Notes: generated by a model from the letters alone, not told the origin. Positions 52,571-62,149 are shown, counted from the first letter of the stretch. The stretch is 64,000 nt of DNA from Rouxiella badensis (GCA_026967495.1 CP114060.1:806001-870000); one strand, 5' to 3'. A program made the numbers and translations.

Positions 52571-53134
52571 TTAAGCCGGATTGGCCTGACGATATTTTTT
52601 AACTGCGTCGAGCGCTTTCTGAATGTGCGCGTCCGGGTTTTTATCGGTGTAACTCAGCAGGATTTTACCGTCTGGCGCAATCACATAAGAGGTGCGGTCA
52701 GACAGCGTTTTGCCCAATATATTCATGGTGTTCTTGTATTCTGCGGCCACTTTCGCCCCTGGATCGGCGGCGACGGTGAATTTGTCGCGGCATTCCAGCT
52801 GGGAGAATTTGGCAATCTGCTCAGTGTTACCGGCAGTTACACCAATCACCGTGGCACCCTGTTTGGCGAAGTCAGCGGTGGCTTCGGCGAAGTCGTGTGC
52901 TTCCAGTGTACAGCCTGCGGTGAAGGCGGCCGGGAAGAAGTACAGAACCACAGGCCCTTTCTTCAGTGCCTGCTGCAACGAGAAGGTGGTTGGCTTACCG
53001 GCCAGCGCGGCACTAAGCTTGAAGTCAGGGGCTTTCTCACCTACCTGCAGGGCGGCAAATGCGGAAGTCACGGGGAGGGACAGTCCAAGAACCGCAGCGA
53101 CAGCCAACGTGCTAAAGGTACTTTTCATACGCAT
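52571..53134 (-). CDS. Exported peroxiredoxin (AhpC/TSA, Bcp/PrxQ-like)
   Basis: About 187 residues with an N-terminal signal peptide (LAVAAVLGLSLPVTSAFAA), then LQVGEKAPDFKLSAALAGK and the peroxidatic Cys in YFFPAAFTAGCTLEAHDF. A second Cys lies in QLECRDKF. It should reduce peroxides in the periplasm. Start chosen at 53134, with GGAG eight bases upstream; an in-frame ATG 114 bases upstream would destroy the signal peptide. First gene of the prx-dsbD-sigma-nrsF set. Confidence 0.85.
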   Translation of the reverse strand: MRMKSTFSTLAVAAVLGLSLPVTSAFAALQVGEKAPDFKLSAALAGKPTTFSLQQALKKGPVVLYFFPAAFTAGCTLEAHDFAEATADFAKQGATVIGVTAGNTEQIAKFSQLECRDKFTVAADPGAKVAAEYKNTMNILGKTLSDRTSYVIAPDGKILLSYTDKNPDAHIQKALDAVKKYRQANPA

Positions 53135-53188
53135 TATATTTTCTCCATTGTGAGGCAGGCGTTCGCGCCTGATGACCTTAACCATAGG

Positions 53189-53214
53189 TTCGCTGGTCGA
53201 AAAGGAAAGGTTGC
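53189..53214 (-). promoter_or_regulatory. Candidate ECF-sigma promoter of the peroxiredoxin operon
   Basis: Minus strand GCAACC (53209-53214), exactly 16 bases, CGAA (53189-53192), about 55 bases upstream of the peroxiredoxin start. I recall the consensus for Caulobacter SigF, an NrsF-controlled sigma, as GTAACC-N16-CGAA; this is one mismatch away. It would make the operon self-activating. Confidence 0.5.
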
Positions 53215-53339
53215 GGTCGGGAAAAATATTTTTTAAAAGATTTTCCAATCAATATGCCGCTCTGCACAATTCGGCCGCGACAGGCTTCGCAACCCAACGT
53301 GGATAAGGTATAGTCCGCTTTTTTTACGAAGGTATCAAG

Positions 53340-54224
53340 TTGACCAGCTCATCTATTCGTCTTAACAAATACATTAGCGAGAGCGGCATCTGTTCTCGTC
53401 GCGATGCCGATCGTTACGTCGAGCAGGGCAACGTTTTCATCAACGGCAAACGCGCTGCCGTGGGCGATCAGGTTTTCGCCGGGGACGTCGTCAAAGTTAA
53501 CGGTCAGCTTATCGAGCCGCGTGATGAAGAAGATCTGGTGCTGATTGCGCTGAACAAGCCGGTTGGCATCATCACTACCATGGAAGAGGGCGAGCGGGAT
53601 AACATTAGTGATTTCGTTAACCACAGCAAGCGCGTCTTCCCAATAGGTCGTCTGGATAAGGACTCTCAGGGGCTGATTTTCCTGACCAACCATGGCGATC
53701 TGGTCAACAAGATCCTCCGCGCCGGCAACAACCACGAAAAAGAGTACGTGGTAACCGTGAACAAACCGGTGACCGACGAATTCATTCAGGGCATGAGCGC
53801 CGGTGTGCCGATGCTTGGCACCGTGACCAAAAAGTGCAAAGTGAAGAGAGAAGCGCCTTTCGTGTTTCGTATCACGCTGGTGCAGGGCCTTAATCGCCAG
53901 ATTCGCCGCATGTGTAAACACTTTGGTTTTGAAGTCACCAAACTCGAGCGTACCCGCATCATGAACGTCAATCTGAAAGGGTTACCGCTGGGTGAATGGC
54001 GTGACTTAACGGACGACGAGCTTATCGAGTTGTTCAAACTGATTGAAAACTCCTCTTCCGAGGACAACAAGCCGGCGAAAAAAGCGCCATCAAAAGCGGC
54101 GGCGGTTAAGAAACCTTCGGTGAACGGGCCAAAAAATGGACATAAAACTGCTGAAAAATCAGACGGAAATGGTGCCTCCCGTAAGCGTTTTGTTCAACCC
54201 GGTCGTAAAAAGAAAGGCCGATAA
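53340..54224 (+). CDS. rluF: RluF, 23S rRNA pseudouridine synthase
   Basis: Makes pseudouridine at 23S U2604 (and in E. coli tRNA-Tyr U35). The N-terminal S4 RNA-binding domain is RLNKYISESGICSRRDADRY; the catalytic Asp is in FPIGRLDKDSQGLIFLTN, and GLNRQIRRMCKHFG is conserved. A Lys-rich disordered tail ends RFVQPGRKKKGR, as in E. coli RluF. The start is TTG at 53340 with GAAGG upstream. It diverges from the peroxiredoxin operon. In E. coli rluF is not next to pst. Confidence 0.93.
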   Translation: MTSSSIRLNKYISESGICSRRDADRYVEQGNVFINGKRAAVGDQVFAGDVVKVNGQLIEPRDEEDLVLIALNKPVGIITTMEEGERDNISDFVNHSKRVFPIGRLDKDSQGLIFLTNHGDLVNKILRAGNNHEKEYVVTVNKPVTDEFIQGMSAGVPMLGTVTKKCKVKREAPFVFRITLVQGLNRQIRRMCKHFGFEVTKLERTRIMNVNLKGLPLGEWRDLTDDELIELFKLIENSSSEDNKPAKKAPSKAAAVKKPSVNGPKNGHKTAEKSDGNGASRKRFVQPGRKKKGR

Positions 54225-54245
54225 GCCTGCATGATTTTTAGCCGT

Positions 54246-54281
54246 TTAAACCGTCTAATCCGCATGATTAGACGGTTTTAA
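54246..54281 (+). terminator. Intrinsic terminator of rluF
   Basis: AAACCGTCTAATC / GATTAGACGGTTTT hairpin (13 bp) with a T-rich tail, about 25 bases past the stop. Confidence 0.88.
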
Positions 54282-54317
54282 ACCAATACCCGCCTGATAC
54301 CGCCCATAATTTGCCCT

Positions 54318-54336
54318 CTGTCACAAAACTGTCATA
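54318..54336 (+). promoter_or_regulatory. Pho box 1 upstream of pstS
   Basis: CTGTCACAAAACTGTCATA: two CTGTCA half-sites separated by five bases, the PhoB binding unit. Confidence 0.88.
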
Positions 54337-54350
54337 TAACCTACATTTTA

Positions 54351-54369
54351 CTGTCACCAAACTGTCCTA
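54351..54369 (+). promoter_or_regulatory. Pho box 2 upstream of pstS
   Basis: CTGTCACCAAACTGTCCTA, 33 bases (three turns) downstream of Pho box 1 and about 75 bases before pstS, replacing a -35 element as usual in PhoB-dependent promoters. Confidence 0.88.
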
Positions 54370-54443
54370 TTTTGCTCCTGTGCTAAACACTTTACTCAGC
54401 TTCGACATGAGTCGAATCAAATAATAACCACCAGGAGTGGAAC

Positions 54444-55483
54444 ATGAAACTGATGCGTACCACCGTCGCCGGTATTGTGGCAGCGACTTTTTCTTTAACA
54501 GCAATGTCTGCATTCTCAGCAACTAATCTGACCGGTGCAGGCGGTACATTCCCGGCGCCAGTTTATGCAAAATGGGCTGACTCCTATCAAAAAGCAACGG
54601 GCGCTCAGGTTAACTATCAGGGCATCGGTTCTTCAGGTGGCATCAAGCAGATCATCGCTAAAACCGTAGACTTCGGTGCATCAGACGCGCCAATGAGCGA
54701 CGCTGACCTCGAGAAAAACGGTCTGTTCCAGTTCCCAACCGTGATCGGTGGCGTTGTGCTGGCCGTTAACATCCCGGGCATTAAATCCGGTGAGTTGACG
54801 CTGGACGGTAAATCGCTGGGTGACATCTACCTGGGTAAAATCAAGAAGTGGAACGATCCGGAAATCACTAAGCTGAACCCAGGCGTGAAACTGCCTGATA
54901 CCAATATCGCTGTCGTTCGTCGTGCAGACGGTTCAGGTACCTCTTTCGTGTTCACCAGCTACCTGTCCAAAGCTAACGCCGACTGGAAAAAGAGATTGGC
55001 GTAGGCACCACCGTTAACTGGCCAACCGGCCTGGGCGGCAAAGGTAACGACGGCGTAGCCGCGTTTGTACAGCGTCTGCCTGGCTCAATTGGCTACGTTG
55101 AATACGCTTACGCCAAACAGAACAACCTGACTTACACCAAGCTGGTGGATGCGAGCGGCAAGGCAATTTCCCCTTCTGAAGAGTCGTTCAGCGCAGCGGC
55201 GAAAGGCGCAGACTGGAGCAAGACCTTTGCTCAGGACTTGACCTTCCAGAAGGGTGACAACGCATGGCCAATCTCTTCTACCACCTTCATTCTGGTCTAC
55301 AAGCAGCAGCAGGATGCCACCAAGGGCGCAGAAGTTCTGAAGTTCTTCGACTGGGCCTATAAAAATGGTGACAAGCTGACGACCGGTCTGGATTACGCCT
55401 CCCTGCCGCAGTCTGTTATTTCTCAAATCCAGACAGCGTGGAAGACCAACGTTAAAGACAGCAGCGGTAAATCCCTCTACTAA
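54444..55483 (+). CDS. pstS: PstS, periplasmic phosphate-binding protein (frameshifted)
   Basis: High-affinity phosphate receptor of the Pst ABC importer. The signal peptide ends SAFSA; the mature protein starts TNLTGAGGTFPAPVYAKW, with phosphate-binding SSGGIKQII, DFGASDAPM and RADGSGTSFVFTSYL. The frame breaks in the A5 run at about 54986-54990: one more A gives DWKKEIGVGTTVNWP and reading continues to a stop at 55483. Preceded by a good ribosome site (CAGGAG). Two Pho boxes control it. Confidence 0.93.
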
Positions 55484-55495
55484 GCCTCTGTTTCT

Positions 55496-55520
55496 GGCGC
55501 CGTAGCCCCGCTACGGCGCC
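55496..55520 (+). repeat. pstS-pstC intercistronic hairpin
   Basis: Perfect 11-bp inverted repeat GGCGCCGTAGC / GCTACGGCGCC with a three-base loop and no T-run. Likely protects the pstS message and gives it more copies than the downstream genes. Confidence 0.7.
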
Positions 55521-55631
55521 AATTACTTTGGTTTGAGATAGCAGGTGATATAAAGTACCGGTCTTCTGTCTCATTCTCTGCCGATAACCCCTTGTCGAAA
55601 GAGAAATAAATCTGAATAAGAAGAGAGTGTT

Positions 55632-56588
55632 ATGGCTGAAAAAACGCCGTCCTTCAAAGCACCAAGCAAAAACGGTGACATTATCTTCGGCGCGCTGGTA
55701 AAACTGGCTGCGCTGATTACGCTATTGCTGCTCGGCGGTATCATCGTTTCGCTGTTTATTTCTTCCCTGCCTAGCATGGAAAAGTTTGGTTTCTCTTTCC
55801 TGTGGAATAAAACCTGGGACGTTCCCAACGAGCAGTTCGGCGCACTGGTTCCGATTTACGGAACGATCGTGACCTCGATTATTGCGCTGTTGATTGCCGT
55901 TCCCGTCAGCTTTGGTATCTCGCTGTTTCTGACCGAACTGGCACCTAACTGGCTCAAACGTCCACTGGGTATCGCCATCGAACTGCTGGCCGCTATCCCG
56001 AGTATCGTTTACGGCATGTGGGGCCTGTTCGTCTTCGCACCTTTGTTTGCGACCTACTTCCAGCAGCCGGTCGGTGATGTGCTTTCCGGTATTCCTATTG
56101 TTGGCGCGCTGTTTGCCGGCCCGGGATTTGGTATTGGTATTCTGGCGGCGGGCGTTATCCTTGCCATCATGATTATCCCTTACATCGCTTCCGTTATGCG
56201 TGACGTGTTTGAGCAGACGCCGGTGATGATGAAAGAGTCGGCCTACGGCATCGGCTGTACCACCTGGGAAGTTATCTGGCGCATCGTTCTGCCGTTTACT
56301 AAGAACGGCGTCATCGGTGGCATTATGCTCGGTCTGGGGCGTGCGCTGGGTGAGACGATGGCGGTAACCTTTATCATCGGTAACACCTACCAGCTCGACA
56401 GTGCCTCGCTATACATGCCGGGCAACAGTATTACCTCGGCGCTGGCGAACGAGTTTGCCGAAGCGTCTTCCGGCCTGCATACCTCGGCGCTGATGGAGCT
56501 TGGCCTGATTCTGTTTGTCATCACCTTTATCGTGTTGGCGCTTTCCAAGCTGATGATTCTGCGTCTGGCCAAGAATGAGGGACGTTAA
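55632..56588 (+). CDS. pstC: PstC, phosphate ABC transporter permease
   Basis: 318-residue membrane protein (E. coli 319) with six helices and the permease EAA loop ESAYGIGCTTWEVIWRIVLP. RGRALGETMAVTFIIGNTY follows. Works with PstA and PstB. Intact, the only unbroken pst gene in this operon. pstA begins two bases after its stop. Confidence 0.96.
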   Translation: MAEKTPSFKAPSKNGDIIFGALVKLAALITLLLLGGIIVSLFISSLPSMEKFGFSFLWNKTWDVPNEQFGALVPIYGTIVTSIIALLIAVPVSFGISLFLTELAPNWLKRPLGIAIELLAAIPSIVYGMWGLFVFAPLFATYFQQPVGDVLSGIPIVGALFAGPGFGIGILAAGVILAIMIIPYIASVMRDVFEQTPVMMKESAYGIGCTTWEVIWRIVLPFTKNGVIGGIMLGLGRALGETMAVTFIIGNTYQLDSASLYMPGNSITSALANEFAEASSGLHTSALMELGLILFVITFIVLALSKLMILRLAKNEGR

Positions 56589-56589
56589 G

Positions 56590-57478
56590 ATGGCAACTCT
56601 CGAAATGCAAAGCAACGCAGCGTTGTTTGAATCACGCCGTAAGCGTCAGGCATGGCGCAGAACCAAGAACCGTATCGCGCTGCTGCTGTCGATGGCGACC
56701 ATGGTTTTCGGCCTGTTCTGGCTGGTGTGGATCCTGTTTACTACGGTGACCAAAGGCATCGACGGCATGTCGCTGGCGCTGTTTACCCAAAATACTCCGC
56801 CGCCCAACACCGACGGCGGTGGCCTGGCAAATGCCATCGCGGGCAGCGGCCTGTTGATTCTGTGGTCTACCGTTATCGGTACGCCGCTGGGCATTATGGC
56901 AGGGGTGTATCTGGCCGAATACGGACGTAAATCCGCGTTGGCCGAGGTTATCCGCTTCATCAACGATATCCTGCTGTCGGCACCCTCTATCGTCGTAGGT
57001 CTGTTTGTTTACACCATCGTGGTTGCAAAAATGGGACACTTTTCCGGCTGGGCGGGCATTGTCGCGCTGGCGTTGTTGCAGATTCCTATCGTTATCCGCA
57101 CCACGGAAAACATGCTCAAACTGGTGCCGGACAGCCTGCGTGAGGCGGCCTATGCGCTGGGTACCCCGAAATGGAAGATGATTTCTGCGATTACGCTTAA
57201 GGCGTCGGTATCGGGGATTATCACCGGTGTGCTGCTGGCCGTTGCGCGTATCGCCGGTGAAACCGCGCCGCTGCTGTTCACGTCGCTCTCCAACCAGTTC
57301 TGGAGCACGGACCTGATGCAGCCTATCGCCAACCTCCCGGTCACCATATTTAAATTCGCCATGAAGCCCGTTTGTGCAATGGCAGCAAATGGCCTGGGCC
57401 GGCGTTTTGCTGATTACTGTGTGCGTACTGCTGCTGAATATCATTGCTCGCGTGATTTTCGCCAAGAAAAAGCAGTGA
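56590..57478 (+). CDS. pstA: PstA, phosphate ABC transporter permease (frameshifted near the end)
   Basis: About 295 residues, six helices, EAA loop SLREAAYALGTPKWKMISAITL and AVARIAGETAPLLFTSL. Start at ATG 56590. The frame breaks at the CCC at 57367-57369: removing one C gives KPFVQWQQMAWAGVLLI and the normal tail ARVIFAKKKQ with a stop at 57476-57478. The uncorrected frame reads 20 bases further into an unconserved tail. Confidence 0.92.
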
Positions 57479-57512
57479 TTACAAAAAATATTGATTAAAG
57501 AGAGATGTCTTA

Positions 57513-58288
57513 ATGAGTCGAATGACCGATGCATCCAACAGTAAAATCCAGGTCCGCGATCTGAATTTCTATTACGGCAAATTCCATGCGTTGAAAAACA
57601 TCTCCCTGGATATTGCGAAAAATGAAGTGACGGCGTTTATCGGCCCGTCTGGCTGTGGTAAATCCACGCTTCTGCGTACCTTTAACAAGATGTATCAGCT
57701 GTATCCAGAACAGAGAGCCGAGGGTGAGATTCTGCTCGACGGCGAAAATATCCTGGTGGATAAGCAGGACATCGCACTGCTGCGCGCTAAGGTCGGCATG
57801 GTGTTCCAGAAGCCAACGCCGTTCCCGATGTCGATTTACGACAACATCGCCTTCGGCGTGCGTCTGTTCGAAAAGCTGTCGCGTACCGACATGGACGAGC
57901 GCGTGCAGTGGGCGCTGACCAAAGCGGCGCTGTGGAATGAGTCAAAAGACAAGCTGCACCAGAGCGGTTACAGCCTCTCCGGGGGCAGCAACAGCGTCTG
58001 TGTATCGCGCGTGGGATTGCGATTCGCCCCGACGTTCTGTTGCTGGATGAACCCTGCTCGGCGCTGGACCCTATCTCTACCGGTCGTATCGAAGAGTTGA
58101 TTACCGAGTTAAAATCCGACTATACGGTGGTTATCGTTACCCATAACATGCAGCAGGCGGCACGCTGCTCGGACCGTACGGCGTTTATGTATCTCGGCGA
58201 ACTGATTGAATACAGCGACACTGACTCATTGTTCACCTCACCTGCCCGCAAGCAGACTGAGGACTACATTACTGGCCGCTATGGTTGA
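57513..58288 (+). CDS. pstB: PstB, phosphate ABC transporter ATPase (frameshifted)
   Basis: About 258 residues. Walker A is FIGPSGCGKSTLLRTFNK, Q-loop VGMVFQKPTPFPMS, signature LSGGQQQRLCIARG (after correction), Walker B VLLLDEPCSALDP, and H-loop VIVTHNMQQAARC. The break sits inside the signature motif at about 57981-57986, where GGGGGCAGC needs one more base (GGGGGCCAGC). Without the correction the transporter would be dead. Confidence 0.93.
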
Positions 58289-58317
58289 TTGCCCTTCGAG
58301 GCAGAGAGGAAAGCACG

Positions 58318-59065
58318 ATGGACAATCTGAATCTCAATAAGCACATTTCTGCCCAGTTCAACGCAGAGCCTCGAGCACATCCGTACTCAGGTTCTGGTGA
58401 TGGGCGGCCTGGTGGAGCAGCAGCTTACCGATGCTATCACCGCGATGCACAATCAGGACGGCGAGCTGGCCGAGCGCGTTATTAAAGGTGATGACAAGGT
58501 CAATATGATGGAAGTGGCTATTGATGAAGCCTGCGTGCGCATCATCGCCAAACGTCAGCCGACTGCCAGCGATTTACGCATGGTGATGGCCATCATCAAG
58601 ACTATTTCCGAGCTTGAACGTATCGGTGACGTGGCGGATAAAATCTGTCGTACGGCACTTGAGAAGTTCTCGCACCTGCACCAGCCGCTGCTGGTCAGCC
58701 TCGAGTCGCTGGGGCGCCACACCGTGCAGATGCTGCACGACGTGCTCGATGCCTTTGCCCGTATGGATCTCGATGAAGCGATTAGAATTTATCGCGAAGA
58801 CAGGAAGGTCGATCAGGAATATGAGGGCATCGTGCGTCAGCTGATGACCTATATGATGGAAGATCCACGTCAAATTCCGAGTATTTTGACCGCGTTGTTC
58901 TGCGCCCGTTCTATCGAGCGCATCGGCGACCGTTGTCAGAATATCTGCGAAATCATTTTCTACTTCGTCAAAGGTCAGGACTTCCGTCACGTCGGGGGCG
59001 ACGCGCTGGATAAACTGCTGGCGGGCGACAAGAATGGTAAAGCGGACAAGTCAGACAAGAGCTAA
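58318..59065 (+). CDS. phoU: PhoU, phosphate signalling regulator (frameshifted near the start)
   Basis: About 248 residues of two three-helix bundles that link Pst to PhoR. Starts MDNLNLNKHISAQFNAE; then an extra C (GAGCCTCGAG for GAGCTCGAG, near 58364) shifts the frame. The corrected frame gives LEHIRTQVLVMGGLVEQQL. Metal-binding E/D motifs ERIGDVADKICR and ERIGDRCQNICE are intact. Last gene of pstSCAB-phoU. Confidence 0.93.
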
Positions 59066-59104
59066 TTTCATCGCGCAAAGCCCCGAGGGCCGAGCGCATT
59101 AAAA

Positions 59105-59137
59105 CAAACGCCCGATAAGCTGCTTATCGGGCGTTTG
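59105..59137. terminator. Bidirectional terminator between phoU and the TetR gene
   Basis: Perfect 16-bp repeat CAAACGCCCGATAAGC / GCTTATCGGGCGTTTG between convergent genes. It has modest T-tracts on both sides. Confidence 0.8.
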
Positions 59138-59157
59138 CATTTCTACCGCTGGTATCA

Positions 59158-59802
59158 CTAAATCATCAGATATCGCAGCGCGACCATGACCGCCAGTTGG
59201 CGATAGTGCGCATTCTGCGTGTCAAACTCGTCCGGATTTTCAAACAGCGCCCCGAAGGTGTACTGGTTGGCAACCTGGTGAACGCAGAGACTGCTTATCA
59301 GTCTGTGAACGTCGCGGGCCTGCGCATCTTCTTTGAACAGATGGCCTTTCTTCCCGCGTTCGAGAATATCGTCCAGCAGAGTGAGCGCCGTCTGGTTCAA
59401 TGCCCGAATGCTGGTGGATTGACGAATAAAGCGTCCACGAAGCATGTTTTCGGTTGAAACTATTCGAATAAATTCCGGGTGCGATACGTGAAAATCAAAA
59501 CTGGCTTCAACCAGTTTAACAATAGCTTCGGCAGGAGGATAAGCGGAAAGGTCCAGCTCAAGCTCATGTTTTCGCAGGCAGCGATAAACATGCTCCAACA
59601 CCTGCATATAGAGCGCTTCTTTTGATTTATAGTGATAAACCACCATACGTTTGGTGGTATCCGCGTTTGAGGCGATGTTTTCCATCCGTGCGCCCATTAA
59701 TCCGGACTCGGCAAACTCGTTCAGCGCACTGTCGAATATGCGCTGCTTGAGGCCTATTGGATCGTTTTTTCGCCCCGTTGTCTGGGGACTTTGGCTAGTC
59801 AG
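59158..59802 (-). CDS. TetR-family regulator, probable CTG start
   Basis: About 214-residue repressor. The frame from the first ATG (59697) lacks the first DNA-binding helix, but upstream in the same frame comes GLKQRIFDSALNEFAESGL, the normal start of a TetR domain, leading into MENIASNADTTKRMVVYHYKSKEALY. No ATG, GTG or TTG opens this longer frame; a CTG at 59802 lies eight bases after AAGGAG. So it has either a rare CTG start or a base error. The C-terminal ligand domain has no recognisable specificity. It is next to yieH with about 65 bases between. Confidence 0.78.
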   Translation of the reverse strand: MTSQSPQTTGRKNDPIGLKQRIFDSALNEFAESGLMGARMENIASNADTTKRMVVYHYKSKEALYMQVLEHVYRCLRKHELELDLSAYPPAEAIVKLVEASFDFHVSHPEFIRIVSTENMLRGRFIRQSTSIRALNQTALTLLDDILERGKKGHLFKEDAQARDVHRLISSLCVHQVANQYTFGALFENPDEFDTQNAHYRQLAVMVALRYLMI

Positions 59803-59866
59803 CGTCTTCTCCTTAAGGAACCTTGTCGTCTTCTAAAGAGTAACTATTGCGAAGTACAGTTACAAA

Positions 59867-60545
59867 TCAAATTACTGCGTCCTGTTCGACGATATTGTAG
59901 CCTTTCTCTCGCCAGATAGCGGCAAGCTGATGCATATCTGTGAAAGCGGTAACCAGAGGATGGTCGATGGCCGGGTTGTGAATATCTGCGCAGTAATAAT
60001 AAACCGGGATGTTGGCCGCAATCCCCGCCTGAACGCCCGCTACGGAGTCTTCTACCAATATGCATGACGCGATAGGCACCTGCATTTCCTGAGCCGCATG
60101 GTAAAGCAAAGCAGGATCGGGTTTCCAGCGTTGCAGATCATATCCGCTGTAAAGTCGGCCTTCCATAAAGGGTAACAGGCCGGTTAATCCGAGTGAATGC
60201 TGCATTTTTTCACCGGACCGTTGGAAACCACGCACATCGGCACGGTTATCGCCGAGAGCAAGGCCTTCGCGCCGTCGATTGGCTCAAGTTTTTCATCGAA
60301 AAGACGCGCAACGTGCTCGCGGAAAACCACTTCCATCTCTTCTTTGCTTTTTTCGGTCCCATGCTGACGGTTGATGATGTCGATAATTTCGTAGAGCTTT
60401 ACGCCCTTGTATTTCTTGAACATCTCGTCATAGGAGACGGTAATGCCGAAGTGGGCAAACATCAGCACATAGGCCTCGCAGCACAGCCTTTCGCTATCTA
60501 CCAGCGTGCCATCGCAGTCAAAAAAACGCATTCTATCCGGGGCAT
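59867..60545 (-). CDS. yieH: YieH, HAD-family 6-phosphogluconate phosphatase (two frameshifts)
   Basis: HAD phosphatase, about 225 residues. Corrected N-terminus MPRIECVFFDCDGTLVDSE carries the nucleophile Asp (motif I); motif II is MCVVSNGP, motif III KKM...RWKPDPALLY and motif IV ILVEDSVAGVQAG. The first break is in an A7 run (plus strand) at 60520-60526, one short of what VFFDC needs; this also places the start at 60545 with AAGGA upstream. The second is a T6 run near 60205-60210, one short for VKKMQHSLG. Both are homopolymer undercalls. Confidence 0.9.
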
Positions 60546-60811
60546 ATTTCATCCTTTTTCTGAACTTATCGCCTTGTTTATGACATGACGCCAACCCTCA
60601 TCTTACAGAAGATACGCGCCAGTTCCGACCACCTTATTGCCTCCGTTGCGCGATAAAGTGTGACCAAATAAGGGTTAAAAAACGTCAGTTGGTCCGAAAT
60701 GTCGTCAAAAGATTGTAAAAATGCAATAAAAAGCAGCAGATTCATCTCATTCAACGGATTAATTGGGGTAGGATAGCGGCCGACTGTTTTTCCCCTCTTT
60801 GGAACTCACTA

Positions 60812-62149
60812 ATGAGCACACCACAAAATAATGCTGGCGCTGGGCAAGGGCTGTTAGAGCGTCTGTTTAAATTGACTCAGCATGGAACGACGCTGAAAAC
60901 CGAAACGGTTGCCGGATTCACCACCTTCCTGACCATGGTGTATATCGTCTTCGTTAACCCGCAGATTCTTGGCGTAGCGGGCATGGACAAACAGGCGGTG
61001 TTTGTGACCACCTGTCTGATTGCCGCGTTCGGCAGCATTTTGATGGGGCTGATCGCCAATCTGCCGGTCGCACTGGCGCCGGCAATGGGCCTCAATGCCT
61101 TCTTCGCCTTTGTGGTGGTTGGTGCAATGGGGATTTCCTGGCAGACCGGCATGGGCGCGATTTTCTGGGGAGCGGTCGGACTGTTCCTGCTGACCATTTT
61201 CCGCGTGCGCTACTGGATGATAGCCAATATTCCGTCCAGTTTGCGGGTCGGCATCACCGCCGGTATCGGACTGTTTATTGGCATGATGGGGCTGAAAAAT
61301 GCCGGCATCGTGGTGGCCAATCCCGACACGTTGGTGACTATCGGTAAACTGACCTCGCATTCGGTGCTGCTGGGCGCCCTGGGCTTCTTCATTATCGCCA
61401 TTCTGGCAGCGCGTAACATTCATGCCGCCGTGCTTATCTCCATCGTCATTACTACGCTGATTGGCTGGGCAATGGGGGACGTGCACTACGCGGGCGTGTG
61501 GTCTATGCCGCCGAGCGTGACGTCGGTGGTGGGCCAGGTTGATATCAAAGGGTCACTGAATCTTGGCCTATCAGGCGTTATCTTCTCCTTTATGCTGGTT
61601 AACCTGTTCGACTCCTCGGGCACGCTGATTGGCGTCACCGACAAGGCCGGTCTGGCCGACAGCGAGGGTAAATTCCCGCAGATGAAGCAGGCGCTGTTTG
61701 TCGACAGCCTCAGCTCGGTAGCGGGTTCCTTTATCGGTACTTCGGCTATCAGCACCTACATCGAAAGCTGTTCCGGCGTGGCCATCGGTGGGCGTACCGG
61801 CCTCACCGCCGTCGTTACCGGACTGCTGTTCTTGTTGGTTATCTTTATTTCCCCGCTGGCCGGAATGGTGCCGGCCTACGCGGCGGCCGGGGCGCTTATC
61901 TACGTCGGCGTGCTGATGACTTCAAGCCTGGCACGCGTCACCTGGGACGACCTCACTGAAGCGGTTCCTGCGTTTGTGACCGCCGTGATGATGCCGTTCA
62001 GCTTCTCGATTACCGAGGGAATAGCCTTAGGGTTTATCTCTTACGTGGTGATGAAACTGGGCAGTGGGCGCTTTAAAGACATCAGCGCCTGCGTGTGGGT
62101 TGTCACGCTGCTGTTCGTGCTAAAAATCGCGTTTATTGATAACAAATAA
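60812..62149 (+). CDS. adeP: AdeP (YieG), adenine permease
   Basis: 445-residue proton-coupled purine importer of the AzgA/NCS2 group, with about 12-14 membrane helices. Hallmarks are GFTTFLTMVYIVFVNPQILG, NLPVALAPAMGLNAFFAF, LVNLFDSSGTLIGVTDKAGL and STYIESCSGVAIGGRTGL. Same length as the E. coli protein and the same neighbours (yieH, chrR). Intact. Confidence 0.94.
   Translation: MSTPQNNAGAGQGLLERLFKLTQHGTTLKTETVAGFTTFLTMVYIVFVNPQILGVAGMDKQAVFVTTCLIAAFGSILMGLIANLPVALAPAMGLNAFFAFVVVGAMGISWQTGMGAIFWGAVGLFLLTIFRVRYWMIANIPSSLRVGITAGIGLFIGMMGLKNAGIVVANPDTLVTIGKLTSHSVLLGALGFFIIAILAARNIHAAVLISIVITTLIGWAMGDVHYAGVWSMPPSVTSVVGQVDIKGSLNLGLSGVIFSFMLVNLFDSSGTLIGVTDKAGLADSEGKFPQMKQALFVDSLSSVAGSFIGTSAISTYIESCSGVAIGGRTGLTAVVTGLLFLLVIFISPLAGMVPAYAAAGALIYVGVLMTSSLARVTWDDLTEAVPAFVTAVMMPFSFSITEGIALGFISYVVMKLGSGRFKDISACVWVVTLLFVLKIAFIDNK

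Noticed and set aside
56632..57534. 300-codon frame antisense to pstA
   Set aside because: Composition (Arg, His, Gln rich) is that of a reverse-strand shadow, and pstA on the plus strand has clear permease motifs.
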